Shown piece after piece: positions 24,111 to 32,626 of a DNA stretch of 64,000 nucleotides. The stretch is from Nocardia brasiliensis ATCC 700358 (GTDB lineage: Bacteria; Actinomycetota; Actinomycetes; Mycobacteriales; Mycobacteriaceae), in contig NC_018681.1 in the NCBI RefSeq assembly GCF_000250675.2, forward strand, positions 3,162,001 through 3,226,000. The letters run 5' to 3'. The position numbers and the translations under genes were made by a program. The notes under the pieces were generated by a model. The model was not told the DNA's origin and made no database searches. It saw only the letters and a list, made by a program, of their open reading frames with translations. The first letter of the stretch is position 1, and each line of letters opens with the position of its first letter.

Positions 24111-25400
24111 TCAGGGGCGACGCTCCTCCGCCACCGCCGCCAGCGTCTTGTCCAGGCGCTCCACCAGTTCTTCGATGATCCCCGGGGAGCTGTTCAACGG
24201 TGGTGCGACGAGCACCGAGTCGGTCGTCTCGCCGATGCCCGCCGAGCAGAGCACGAGCCCATTTTCCTTGGCGGCGGCCACGATTCGCTTGTTCGTGTCC
24301 ACCGACTGCCCGGGCCGGACATGCAGCGCGCGCATCAGGCCGATGCCCGATTGGTCGGAGAGCAACTCCGGATAGTGCCCGCACAGCTTGGTCAGCTCGG
24401 CGCCGAGCAGTGCGCCGGCCGCAGCGGCATTGTCCAGCAGTGACTCGTCTTCGAGCACGCTGAGCACCGCGTTGGCCGCCGCGCAGGCGAGGGGATTCGC
24501 GGACATGGTGTGGCCCAGCGCGATCGGGCCGAGCGGTTCGGCGATCGCGGTGGTCACCGTGCTGGAGACCATGGTCACCGCCAGGCTCGTGTAGCCGCCG
24601 GTGACACCCTTGCCCGAGGTGAGGATGTCGGGGGCGATATTGGCATGGTCGCAGGCCCACCATTTTCCGGTGCGCCCGAAGCCGGACATGACCTCGTCCG
24701 CGATGAGCACGATGCCGTTGTTCTGCGTCTCCCGGCGCAGCCAGTGCATCGTCTCCACGTCGATCGGGGCCGCGCCGGACGAAGCGCCGCCGAGCGGTTC
24801 GATGACGATCGCCGCGACCTTCGACGGCCCGACGCCGAGAATGGCCTGCGCCCACTCCTCGTGGGTCGCCCGGCGCCGTCCGGGCTTGGGGCGCACCAGC
24901 ACTCGGTTCGTGCCGGTGGTGCCGAGCAAGGCCTCGACCGAGGCGTCGCGCTTGTTCGGGCTACCGGTGATGGACAGCGCGGCCGCCGTCATCCCGTGAT
25001 AGCTCGGCTCTTCGGACAGGATCACGGTGCGCTGGGTATCGCCGCGCCGATGCTGGCAGGCGAAGGCCAGCCGCAGTGCGCACTCGTTGGCCTCGGAACC
25101 GGAGTTGCTGTACTCGATGGCGGCGGTGCCCGCGGGCGCGATGGCGAGCAGCCGCTCGGTGAGCTGGCGGGCGGGTTCGTTGCGGAACTGCGTGCGATGC
25201 ACGAAAGTCAGTTGCTGGAGCTGGTTTTCAACGGCGCGCAGCACGGTGGGATGGGCGTGCCCGACATTGACGTTGAGCACCCCGGAGGAGCCGTCGAGAT
25301 AGTCTTTTCCGTCGGCATCGTAGATGTAGGGGCCCAGGGCCCACGCGGCAACGGGGAGGGCGGCCCGGTTCGGGGCCACCGCTGCGGAGGCGGGAATCAT
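24111..25400 (-). CDS. class III PLP-dependent aminotransferase
   Basis: 429 residues. Fold-type I aminotransferase of the omega/diaminobutyrate group: SNSGSEANE for phosphate binding, LIADEVMSGFGRTG with the ring-binding Asp, and the Schiff-base Lys in LTSGKGVTGGY. Members move amino groups between an omega- or alpha-amino compound and a keto acid or aldehyde. The ATG overlaps the MFS gene stop (ATGA) and is the last gene of a four-gene coupled operon with an ALA-synthase-like and a ThDP enzyme. It may aminate a ketone or aldehyde made by those enzymes; the substrate is unknown. Confidence 0.87.
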   Translation of the reverse strand: MIPASAAVAPNRAALPVAAWALGPYIYDADGKDYLDGSSGVLNVNVGHAHPTVLRAVENQLQQLTFVHRTQFRNEPARQLTERLLAIAPAGTAAIEYSNSGSEANECALRLAFACQHRRGDTQRTVILSEEPSYHGMTAAALSITGSPNKRDASVEALLGTTGTNRVLVRPKPGRRRATHEEWAQAILGVGPSKVAAIVIEPLGGASSGAAPIDVETMHWLRRETQNNGIVLIADEVMSGFGRTGKWWACDHANIAPDILTSGKGVTGGYTSLAVTMVSSTVTTAIAEPLGPIALGHTMSANPLACAAANAVLSVLEDESLLDNAAAAGALLGAELTKLCGHYPELLSDQSGIGLMRALHVRPGQSVDTNKRIVAAAKENGLVLCSAGIGETTDSVLVAPPLNSSPGIIEELVERLDKTLAAVAEERRP

Positions 25401-26632
25401 GCTGGCTGACGTTCCTTTCGAAGGAGTGCGAGCAGGGCGGCCGACACCACGGCCGCGATGAGGCCGAGCACCGCGGTGCATCCGGCGAAGATCGCGCCGC
25501 CGACCGTGAGGGCGCCCAGCAGGGTGGTGCCGATGGCGATGCCCGCGTTCATCATCGAGTTGTTCCACGCGACGACGGAGGCGCGCTGGGTCGGGTCGGC
25601 GGAGGACAGGTAGGCCTGCTGACTGGAGTAGAAGGCCCCGCCGAAGACGCACCACAGGGTCAAGGCGACCAGCGCGACGACCACCTGGTGACTGGTCAAC
25701 GCGACCACGGCACAGGGGATGAACGCCACCGCGGCGAGTACGGAAACCCATACACCGCTGACCCCGCGCCGGTGCAGCCGATCGAGAATCGTTCCGGCAC
25801 TGAGTGATCCGATCAGCGACCCGGCGCCGACGAGCAGGCCGACCAAGCCCAGCTCACCTAGGCTGAAGCCGAAGCGTTGAGAGTAGATCACCCCGACGAA
25901 GGTGTAGGCGCCGAGCCGGGCGGCCTGCAGGAACAGAGTGGCGATGAGCCCCAAGCTGATTCGGGGCCGGCGCCAGGGCGCGAGCAGCGCGCGGAAGCCG
26001 CGCGACTGCCCGGTGACCGGCACGTGCTCGAGCCGGACGTACAGCACCGCGGACGTCACGATCATCAGCAGGCCGACGGCCAGGAACGGCCACCGCCAGC
26101 TGGTGAGCGCGGCGAGCGCCGCGCCGAGCGGGACGCCGAGGACCTGCCCGAGCGAATACACGCTCGCGCCCAGGGAGATCACCCGCCCGCGCTGGTGCTG
26201 CGGCGTGCGCTCGGCGAGGTAGGCCCAGATCGCGGGCGCGGCGATCGCGGCGCCGAGGCCGGTGATGCCGCGGCCCGCGACCAGCATGGTCAGCGAACCC
26301 GCCACGGCGCAGGCGAGATTGCCGAGCATGAACACCAGCGAGCCGAGCAGGATCGACCAGCGCCGCGGGTAGCGGTCGGCGAGGATGCCGAACGGCGGCC
26401 CGGCGACGGCGTAGACGAGGACGTAGGCGGTGACGATGGTGGCCGTAGCGGCCACCGAGGCGTGCAGCGACTCGGCGATATCCGGCAGCATCGGTGCGAC
26501 CAGATACATCTCCGCGCCCATCAGGAAGAACGCCGCATACAGGAGGACGTGCTGAGCCCACGGCGTTGTGGGCTCAGCGTCCGCCTCCGGATGCAGGTTC
26601 CGGAGTCGGGTGGGCCGCGTCTCGACGGTCAT
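25397..26632 (-). CDS. MFS drug/metabolite exporter (DHA1-type)
   Basis: 411 residues with twelve predicted helices after a ~25-residue cytoplasmic N-terminus. The loop 2-3 motif is GILADRYPRRW and the antiporter motif-C-like stretch is GQVLGVPLGAALA, as in proton-driven DHA1 exporters. Its start overlaps the ALA-synthase-like gene and its stop overlaps the aminotransferase gene, so it is embedded in the biosynthetic operon and probably exports the product. Confidence 0.87.
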   Translation of the reverse strand: MTVETRPTRLRNLHPEADAEPTTPWAQHVLLYAAFFLMGAEMYLVAPMLPDIAESLHASVAATATIVTAYVLVYAVAGPPFGILADRYPRRWSILLGSLVFMLGNLACAVAGSLTMLVAGRGITGLGAAIAAPAIWAYLAERTPQHQRGRVISLGASVYSLGQVLGVPLGAALAALTSWRWPFLAVGLLMIVTSAVLYVRLEHVPVTGQSRGFRALLAPWRRPRISLGLIATLFLQAARLGAYTFVGVIYSQRFGFSLGELGLVGLLVGAGSLIGSLSAGTILDRLHRRGVSGVWVSVLAAVAFIPCAVVALTSHQVVVALVALTLWCVFGGAFYSSQQAYLSSADPTQRASVVAWNNSMMNAGIAIGTTLLGALTVGGAIFAGCTAVLGLIAAVVSAALLALLRKERQPA

Positions 26633-27891
26633 ACCGAGACCTTCTCCAGCGTGTCGAGGGCGGCGATCGGCCGGGCCGGGCGGCGGGGCAGGTTCAGCTG
26701 CGACCAGACGGAATCGATGATCTCGGCGAACTTGTGTACCGCGGCGGGGCTGTGCACCGGTGAGGGGTTGATCCGCAGGCGTTCGGTGCCGCGCGCGACC
26801 GAAGGGAAGTTGATCGGTTGCGCGTATTGGTGGTGTTCTTCGAGCAAGATGTCGGCCAGTTGTTTGCATTTGTGCGGATCGCCTACGAGAACGGGAACGA
26901 TGTGACTTTCGGTGGACACCAACGGAATCTGGGCGTCCATCAGCAAGCCCTGCAGCAGCTGGGCACGGTGGTACAGCAGGATGCGCTCGTTGTCGGACTC
27001 GCGCAGGTGCCGCACGCTGGCCAGCGCGGCGGCCGCGAGGGCGGGCGGCATGGCGAGGGTGAAGATGAACGCGGGCGCGAAACTGCGCACCGCGTCGAGG
27101 ATCGCCGCCGGACCGGTCAGGTAGCCGCCGAGCGTGCCGTAGCCCTTGGCGAAGGTGCCCATCAGCAGGTCGACCTGGTCCGCACAGCCCATCTGTGCCG
27201 CCATGCCCGAGCCCTCGGGACCGTACATGCCGACCGAATGCGCCTCGTCGACGTACACCAGTGCGCCGTGTTTCTTTGCCACGGCACATAATTCGGGCAT
27301 CGGCGCGATATCGCCGTCCATCGAGTAGATGGATTCGAACGCGACCACCTTGGGCCGGTCCGGCTCGGCGGCGGCGAGCAGCTCGTCGAGATGAGCGGGA
27401 TCGTTGTGCCGGAAGATCTGCCGCTCGGCCCGCGAGGCGCGCATGCCGAGAATCATCGACGCGTGGTTCTGCTCGTCGGAGAAGAAGATCACCCCGGGCA
27501 GGTGCTTGCCGAGCACCCCGAGCACGGCGTCGTTGACCGCGTACCCGGTGATGAACGTCAGGCCGGCTTCTTTCCGATGTAGTTGTGCCACTTCCCGTTC
27601 CAGCAGGATGTGGGTGTGGTTGTTGCCGGAGATGTTGCGCGACCCGCCGGCCGCGACACCGGAGCGATTGATCGAGCGGTGCATGGCCTCGACGACTTTC
27701 GGGAACTGACCCATGCCGAGGTGATCGTTGCTGCACCACACCGTGATCTCGCGCAGGCCGTCCCGATGATGGTGCACCGCTTGGGGAAACCGCCCGGCCA
27801 GGCGTTCGATTTCCACAAAGGTCCGGTACTGGCCCGAGGACCGGATGTCGTCGATCTTTCTCTCGAAATGGGCTGTGTAGTCGAAAGCCAT
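26629..27891 (-). CDS. 5-aminolevulinate synthase-like alpha-oxoamine synthase
   Basis: 420 residues. N-terminus YTAHFERKIDDIRSSGQYR and VWCSNDHLGM are typical of ALA synthase, which condenses glycine with succinyl-CoA. Ring-binding residues DEAHSVG (Asp215, His218), PLP Lys249 in GTFAKGYGTLG and the C-terminal RINPSP are present. Actinobacteria normally make heme from glutamyl-tRNA, so an ALA synthase here points to specialised metabolism. In known C5N-unit pathways it is joined by an acyl-CoA ligase and an amide synthase, neither of which is adjacent. The ATG has CGGAG 7 nt upstream. The ThDP enzyme lies 36 bp upstream. Confidence 0.9.
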   Translation of the reverse strand: MAFDYTAHFERKIDDIRSSGQYRTFVEIERLAGRFPQAVHHHRDGLREITVWCSNDHLGMGQFPKVVEAMHRSINRSGVAAGGSRNISGNNHTHILLEREVAQLHRKEAGLTFITGYAVNDAVLGVLGKHLPGVIFFSDEQNHASMILGMRASRAERQIFRHNDPAHLDELLAAAEPDRPKVVAFESIYSMDGDIAPMPELCAVAKKHGALVYVDEAHSVGMYGPEGSGMAAQMGCADQVDLLMGTFAKGYGTLGGYLTGPAAILDAVRSFAPAFIFTLAMPPALAAAALASVRHLRESDNERILLYHRAQLLQGLLMDAQIPLVSTESHIVPVLVGDPHKCKQLADILLEEHHQYAQPINFPSVARGTERLRINPSPVHSPAAVHKFAEIIDSVWSQLNLPRRPARPIAALDTLEKVSV

Positions 27892-27927
27892 GGGAATCTC
27901 CGTTGTCTCGAAGGTGTTGCGTTTTCT

Positions 27928-29655
27928 TCAGTGGGACTGTTGATGCGCGAGGTGAGTCGTCAACGCCTGGGCGGTATCCCAGCCCGTGATGGGTGGGTAG
28001 GCGTCGGGATCGGTGAAGACGTCCAGCACGGTGGTCGTCGGGTCGACGATCGCCTTGGACAGGGCCTCACGCAGTTCCACGTCGTTGTGGATGGTTTGAC
28101 CGCGTGCGCCGCACGCGGTCGCGATTTGGGCGTGATCGACGTGACCCAGTTCGACGGCCGAGGTCGGCCTGCCGAACTGGACGATCTCGGCGTGCTTCTG
28201 GAAGCCGAGGATGGCGTTGTTCAGCACCACGACCACGACGTCGAGGTTCTCCCGCACCGCGGTCTCGAGCTCGGACCAGCAGTGCGCGAATCCACCGTCG
28301 CCGACCACGCACAGCACGGGCGCGGACGGCCGCGCGGCCTTGGCGCCGAGTGCCAGCGGCAGCCCCCAGCCGAGCCCGGCCATGCCGCGCGGCAGCAGGA
28401 AGCGCTGGCTGTGCGTGGTGGCGCGGATGTAGTTCGCCACCCAGATGGAGGAGTAGCTGGCGTCGGCGACCACGATGGCGTCGTCCGGCAGCAGGGCGCT
28501 GATCTCGTCCGCGATGCGTTCCGGGCGCAGCGGCTCGCTGGTCGCGGTGCGCACGGCGGCGGTCGCGGTCTCGAACGCGGCCCGTGACCGGGCGATCTGC
28601 GTGGTGACCGCGGTGCGGCTCGCGCTCCGTTCGCTCAGGTCGAGCTCGCGCAGAGCCGCGGTGAGATCATCGAGGCCCGCGCGCACGTCACCGACCAGGC
28701 GCAGCGACGGGTAGTTGCGCCCGATCTCGGCCGGATCGATATCGAGGTGGATGAACGTGGCGTCGTCCGGGAACAGGGTCCAGCCGTCGGTGCCGTTCTC
28801 GTTGGTGCGCGACCCCGCGAACAGCACCACGTCGACACCGGCGATCCAATCCCGCATCCCGTGCGAAACCCCGTGTGGGCCCATGTAATTGCCGATCACG
28901 CCGACACTGAGATCGGCGGTGTCCGGGAGCGCGCCCTTGCCCATCGGCGTGGTCGCGACGGGCAGCGCGGCCAGTTCGCTCAACCGGGCCAGCGCCGCAC
29001 CCGCGTCGGAGGCGATCGTGCCGCCACCGGCGACCACGAGCGGGCGCCGGGCCCGAGCCAGCAGTTCGGCCGCGGCGCGGACGGCGTCCGCGGGCGGGCG
29101 GATCCGGTCGAGCGGGAACTCGGGCGGTCCCGGGTAGTGGCTCGTCGGCATCGGGGGAGCGGGCTGATCGAGGATGTCCTTCGGCAGCATCAGGACGGCG
29201 GGCCCGGGTCGGCCGCTGGTCGCCGCGCGGAAGGCGGCGTCGAGGTACTCGTGCACCCGATCCGGATCGTCGAGGCGGTCGAACCACTTGGCGCAGCCGG
29301 AGAACAGACTTTGGTGATCAATTTCCTGAAACGCATTTTTGTTGCGAATCGGACTCGGCACATCCTGGATGAACGCGACCACCGGAATGGACACCTTGGC
29401 GGCCTCGGTCAGCGGCGGGACGAGAAGCGTTGCGGCGGGACCGTTCTGCGCTACGACGACCGAGCAATGTCGCGATATCCGAGCGAATCCGTCGGCCATC
29501 GTGCCCCCCGCGTTCTCGGTGCGATAGACGATCTGACGGATGCCGAGATCCTCGGCGGCCAAAACCAGCAGCGAGGGCAGGCTCTGCCCGAAGAATTCGG
29601 CTATTCCCCTGGCGCGCAGACTCTCGGCTATGGCGGTGGCGACTGTCGTAGGCAT
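27928..29655 (-). CDS. thiamine-diphosphate enzyme, acetolactate synthase-like
   Basis: 575 residues, three domains: PYR domain with catalytic Glu47 (RTENAGGTMADGFAR), a central domain (about 190-330) and the PP domain with the ThDP/Mg motif GDG (452) to NN (479-480). The family decarboxylates a 2-keto acid and transfers the acyl or aldehyde unit to an acceptor. An intact FAD-binding region cannot be judged by eye, and no small regulatory subunit is nearby, so branched-chain amino-acid synthesis is unlikely. It is first in the operon with the ALA-synthase-like enzyme and divergent from a LysR regulator. ATG with AAGGTG 7 nt upstream. Confidence 0.85.
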   Translation of the reverse strand: MPTTVATAIAESLRARGIAEFFGQSLPSLLVLAAEDLGIRQIVYRTENAGGTMADGFARISRHCSVVVAQNGPAATLLVPPLTEAAKVSIPVVAFIQDVPSPIRNKNAFQEIDHQSLFSGCAKWFDRLDDPDRVHEYLDAAFRAATSGRPGPAVLMLPKDILDQPAPPMPTSHYPGPPEFPLDRIRPPADAVRAAAELLARARRPLVVAGGGTIASDAGAALARLSELAALPVATTPMGKGALPDTADLSVGVIGNYMGPHGVSHGMRDWIAGVDVVLFAGSRTNENGTDGWTLFPDDATFIHLDIDPAEIGRNYPSLRLVGDVRAGLDDLTAALRELDLSERSASRTAVTTQIARSRAAFETATAAVRTATSEPLRPERIADEISALLPDDAIVVADASYSSIWVANYIRATTHSQRFLLPRGMAGLGWGLPLALGAKAARPSAPVLCVVGDGGFAHCWSELETAVRENLDVVVVVLNNAILGFQKHAEIVQFGRPTSAVELGHVDHAQIATACGARGQTIHNDVELREALSKAIVDPTTTVLDVFTDPDAYPPITGWDTAQALTTHLAHQQSH

Positions 29656-29751
29656 CGGAACACCTTTTCGCGGTAGCGGGCGTGGACTGATCGGTAGCTA
29701 CAGTCTTGGGCCACGGAGACCGGCCGGTCCAATACGTTTTTACTTCCGATT

Positions 29752-29768
29752 GATAAGGTCTACTTATC
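29752..29768. promoter_or_regulatory. LysR-type operator in the divergent promoter
   Basis: GATAAG-GTCTA-CTTATC is a perfect 17-bp interrupted palindrome and contains the LysR consensus T-N11-A (T at 29754, A at 29766). It lies 18 bp before the regulator's GTG and 97 bp before the ThDP enzyme start, the classical position for autoregulation and divergent control. Confidence 0.7.
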
Positions 29769-29785
29769 TGGCTAGGCTGACCCGC

Positions 29786-30670
29786 GTGGACGATCTGCGC
29801 CGGGTTCGTTACTTTCTGGCAGTCGCCGAGCATCGGCATTTCGGGCGGGCGGCCGACGCGTTGCACATCACCCAGCCTGCGCTGTCACAGCAGGTCAAGG
29901 CGCTGGAACGGGAGTTGGGGGTGGAGCTTTTGACGCGCGACGGTCGCTCCTTCGTGCTGACCCCGGCCGGTGTGGCTTTGCAGGCAGGCGCGCAGCAACT
30001 GCTCGACGCGGCCGCCGAGTTGGAGCGTGGCGTGCGGGCACGGGCCTCCGGCACCACCGGCGAGTTGAAGGTCGCGTTCACCCGATCGGGCTCCGACAGC
30101 GATATTTCCCAGCGCATCAGGGCATTCCGCAAGGAATTCCCCGATATCACGGTGTCCACGATTACCGGCTGGACCTCCTGGAATCTGGACCTGCTCGAGT
30201 CGGGGGAGATCGACGTCGCGTTCGTGCGCGGAAATATCGCGCATCCGCGAATCCACACGCATCTGATCGGGATGCAGGAGGCCGCGGTCGTCGTCTCGCG
30301 TGACCATCCGCTGGCCGGGCGGGCCACCGTGGAAAGCTCGGACATCATCGATGAGCCGATCGTGCTCTGGTCCCGGCATACCGGGCCGGAATTCTATGAC
30401 GAACTCGTCACGCACATCTGGGGCGATCGCGCACCGAATCTGGTCGCGGAGGAATCCGACGCCGAACAGGTCCTCGATTCGGTGTCCACCGGCACCGGAA
30501 TCAGCGTGCTCGATCGGAAACGGGCCACTCGGATCGCGCACGAGAACATCTGTGTCATCCCGTTCGGCGCGAATCCGCCGCAGATCTCGATCCGGCTGGC
30601 GTGGATGGGGGACGCCGACACCCCGGCGCTCGCGCAGTTCCTGGCATGGTGGCGGCGCCCGAGCGACTAA
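29786..30670 (+). CDS. LysR-family transcriptional regulator
   Basis: 294 residues. N-terminal winged helix-turn-helix (VRYFLAVAEHRHFGRAADAL, then ITQPALSQQVKALE; residues 5-60) and a type 2 periplasmic-binding-like effector domain (about 90-290). The GTG at 29786 was chosen because the regulatory domain aligns with LysR N-termini there. It is divergent from the ThDP/ALA-synthase-like operon and probably controls it through the palindrome in the shared promoter. Its stop overlaps the convergent stop of the XRE-cupin gene. Confidence 0.9.
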   Translation: MDDLRRVRYFLAVAEHRHFGRAADALHITQPALSQQVKALERELGVELLTRDGRSFVLTPAGVALQAGAQQLLDAAAELERGVRARASGTTGELKVAFTRSGSDSDISQRIRAFRKEFPDITVSTITGWTSWNLDLLESGEIDVAFVRGNIAHPRIHTHLIGMQEAAVVVSRDHPLAGRATVESSDIIDEPIVLWSRHTGPEFYDELVTHIWGDRAPNLVAEESDAEQVLDSVSTGTGISVLDRKRATRIAHENICVIPFGANPPQISIRLAWMGDADTPALAQFLAWWRRPSD

Positions 30671-31254
30671 CTGCGGCCGGGGGTTCGGGCGCGCGTGTGG
30701 ATACGTTCGCCGTGTTTGCCGAAGAGGCTGAGGATTTCGACGGCGGCGGTACCGGTCGAGCCGAACCAGTGCGGGATCTGGCAGTCGAATTCGGCGGCTT
30801 CGCCCGGGCCCATGAGGAAGTCGTGTTCGGCGAGCCGGACGCGGAGCCGGCCGTGCAGCACGTAGAGCCACTCGTATCCGTCGTGGGTGCGCAGGTAGGG
30901 GTCATGATCGTCGGCGGGGATGATCATCTTGTAGGCGCGCGGTTCGGCTTGGTGCCGGGACAGCGGGACCAAGACCCGGCCGTCGCGCTGGGTGGGTTGC
31001 TGCGGGACGCGGGGATCGACGACGCGTGGCGTCACGACGATCTCGTCGAGCGGCACGCCCAGCGCGACGGTCACCGGGACGATCAGTTCGAGGCTGGGTT
31101 TGCGCTGGCCGGATTCCAGGCGCGAGAGCGTGCTGGTGGACAGGCCGGTGGCGCGGGCGAGCTCGGCCAGGCTGAAGCCTTGCCGTTCCCGGGCCCGGCG
31201 CAGGCGCGGCGCGATCTGCTCGATCACGGCGCCGACGCTCGGTTGATCATCCAT
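30667..31254 (-). CDS. XRE-family regulator with C-terminal cupin
   Basis: 195 residues. Helix-turn-helix at residues 15-70 (RARERQGFSLAELARATGLS, then STSTLSRLESGQRKPS), then a cupin barrel with THDGYEWLYVLHGRLRV and a late PHWFGS motif. In this family the cupin senses a small ligand. The shorter ATG start at 31254 fits the family; an upstream ATG would overlap the presumed operator. The gene is divergent from an MFS transporter and very likely its repressor or activator. Confidence 0.88.
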   Translation of the reverse strand: MDDQPSVGAVIEQIAPRLRRARERQGFSLAELARATGLSTSTLSRLESGQRKPSLELIVPVTVALGVPLDEIVVTPRVVDPRVPQQPTQRDGRVLVPLSRHQAEPRAYKMIIPADDHDPYLRTHDGYEWLYVLHGRLRVRLAEHDFLMGPGEAAEFDCQIPHWFGSTGTAAVEILSLFGKHGERIHTRARTPGRS

Positions 31255-31281
31255 GGCGTCGAGTAAACCAATCCGTCCCGG

Positions 31282-31305
31282 TATCGGCAACATCCTTTGC
31301 CGATA
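31282..31305. promoter_or_regulatory. inverted-repeat operator between XRE-cupin and MFS genes
   Basis: TATCGGCAA (31282-31290) and TTGCCGATA (31297-31305) are perfect arms separated by six bases, 28 bp upstream of the regulator start. Probably the binding site of the XRE-cupin protein. Confidence 0.6.
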
Positions 31306-31411
31306 TCGGGCAGCTGGGCCGATGCTCGGCTCGGAGGTGATCCGACATGAACCGAACAACGGATACAGCAACGCAATTCGCGCAGGACGCGCGCATCGAG
31401 GGAGTCCGGCG

Positions 31412-32605
31412 ATGAGCGCCACCGCACAGCTCACCGAGCGCCGGACCGACCGGCTGCCCCTGGGCGTCTATCTACTGGGCTTCAGCCTTTTCGCGATGGG
31501 AACCGCGGAGTTCCTGCTGGCCGGGGTCCTGCCGGAGGCGGCCGTCGACCTCGACGTGTCGCTGTCCGCGGCGGGACTGCTCATCACCGCGTTCGCGCTG
31601 GGCGTAGTGTGCGGCGGCCCGCCGTTCGCGGTGCTGAGTCTGCGGTGGCCGCGGCGCACCGCGCTGGTGGTGACCCAGGGCGTGTTCGCGGCGAGCATCG
31701 CGGTGGGCCTGCTGGGCGGGTACGAGGTGCTGCTCGTCTCCCGCGTGGTGGCGGGCATCGCGTACGCGGGCTACTTCGCGGTCGCGTCGGTGACCGCGAT
31801 CGGGCTGGTCACCCCGGACCGCAATGCCCGGGCGTCCGGGGTGGTGGTGAGCGGGCTCAGCGTCGCGATGGTGGCGGGCGGTCCCGCGGGCACGCTGCTG
31901 AGTCATTTCACCGAATGGCGCGGCGGATTCTGGGCCGTCGTGCTGCTGACGGTCGCCGGCATCGTCGGCTGCCTGCTCGGAATACCCAGTGCCACAGCGA
32001 AAGCCGAATCCGTGCCGAGTGTGCGACGGGAGCTCGCCACGATGCGCAGGCCGCGCCTGTGGCTCGTCTACGCGATCACCATCCTCACCACGGCGGCGTA
32101 CATGATCACGTTCAACTACCTGGCGGCCATGCTCGCCGAGGACACCGGCGTCGCGCCCGTCTGGATTCCCGCGGTGCTCGCGCTGTTCGGCGTCGGGGCT
32201 TTCCTCGGCCTATCAATCGGCGGCCGGATCTCCGATCGGCGCCCGCACCTGGCCCTCGGCGCCGGCGCGGCGGCGATCGTGCTGCTGTCGGTGGTCCTCG
32301 CGCTCACGATGACCCAGGTATGGATCGTGGTGCCGGTGGTGTTCCTGCTCGGCGTCGCGGCGTTCGTGCTCAACCCGGCGCTGTACGGCCGGGTGTTCGC
32401 GATCGCGGGGGACGCGCCCACCCTCGCGGGCGCCACCACAGTCTCGGCGTTCCAGTTGGGCATCAGCGGCACTCCGGTGCTGGCCGCGCTCACCCTGGGG
32501 CGCGGCGCTGCCCTCACCTCGGTGTGTGTGATCGGCGCGGTACTGGCGGTGCTCGCGCTGCCGCTGATCCGGTTCGATCGAGCGCGCATGGGTTCCCGAC
32601 CCTGA
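31412..32605 (+). CDS. MFS efflux transporter (DHA1, Cmx/AraJ-like)
   Basis: 397 residues, twelve helices. MGTAEFLLAGVLPEAAVDL at the end of helix 1 and the following GVVCGGPPFAVL are typical of the AraJ/Cmx-like branch of proton-coupled exporters of drugs or sugars. The ATG has GAGGGAG about 8 nt upstream. It is divergent from the XRE-cupin regulator with a perfect inverted repeat between them, indicating ligand-controlled expression. The substrate is unknown. Confidence 0.87.
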   Translation: MSATAQLTERRTDRLPLGVYLLGFSLFAMGTAEFLLAGVLPEAAVDLDVSLSAAGLLITAFALGVVCGGPPFAVLSLRWPRRTALVVTQGVFAASIAVGLLGGYEVLLVSRVVAGIAYAGYFAVASVTAIGLVTPDRNARASGVVVSGLSVAMVAGGPAGTLLSHFTEWRGGFWAVVLLTVAGIVGCLLGIPSATAKAESVPSVRRELATMRRPRLWLVYAITILTTAAYMITFNYLAAMLAEDTGVAPVWIPAVLALFGVGAFLGLSIGGRISDRRPHLALGAGAAAIVLLSVVLALTMTQVWIVVPVVFLLGVAAFVLNPALYGRVFAIAGDAPTLAGATTVSAFQLGISGTPVLAALTLGRGAALTSVCVIGAVLAVLALPLIRFDRARMGSRP

Positions 32606-32626
32606 CCCGCTTGGCCGGCGGCGACC

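Noticed and set aside
29540..29785. Upstream extension of the LysR gene
   Set aside because: It would cross the operator palindrome and promoter, and the LysR family N-terminus aligns with the GTG at 29786.
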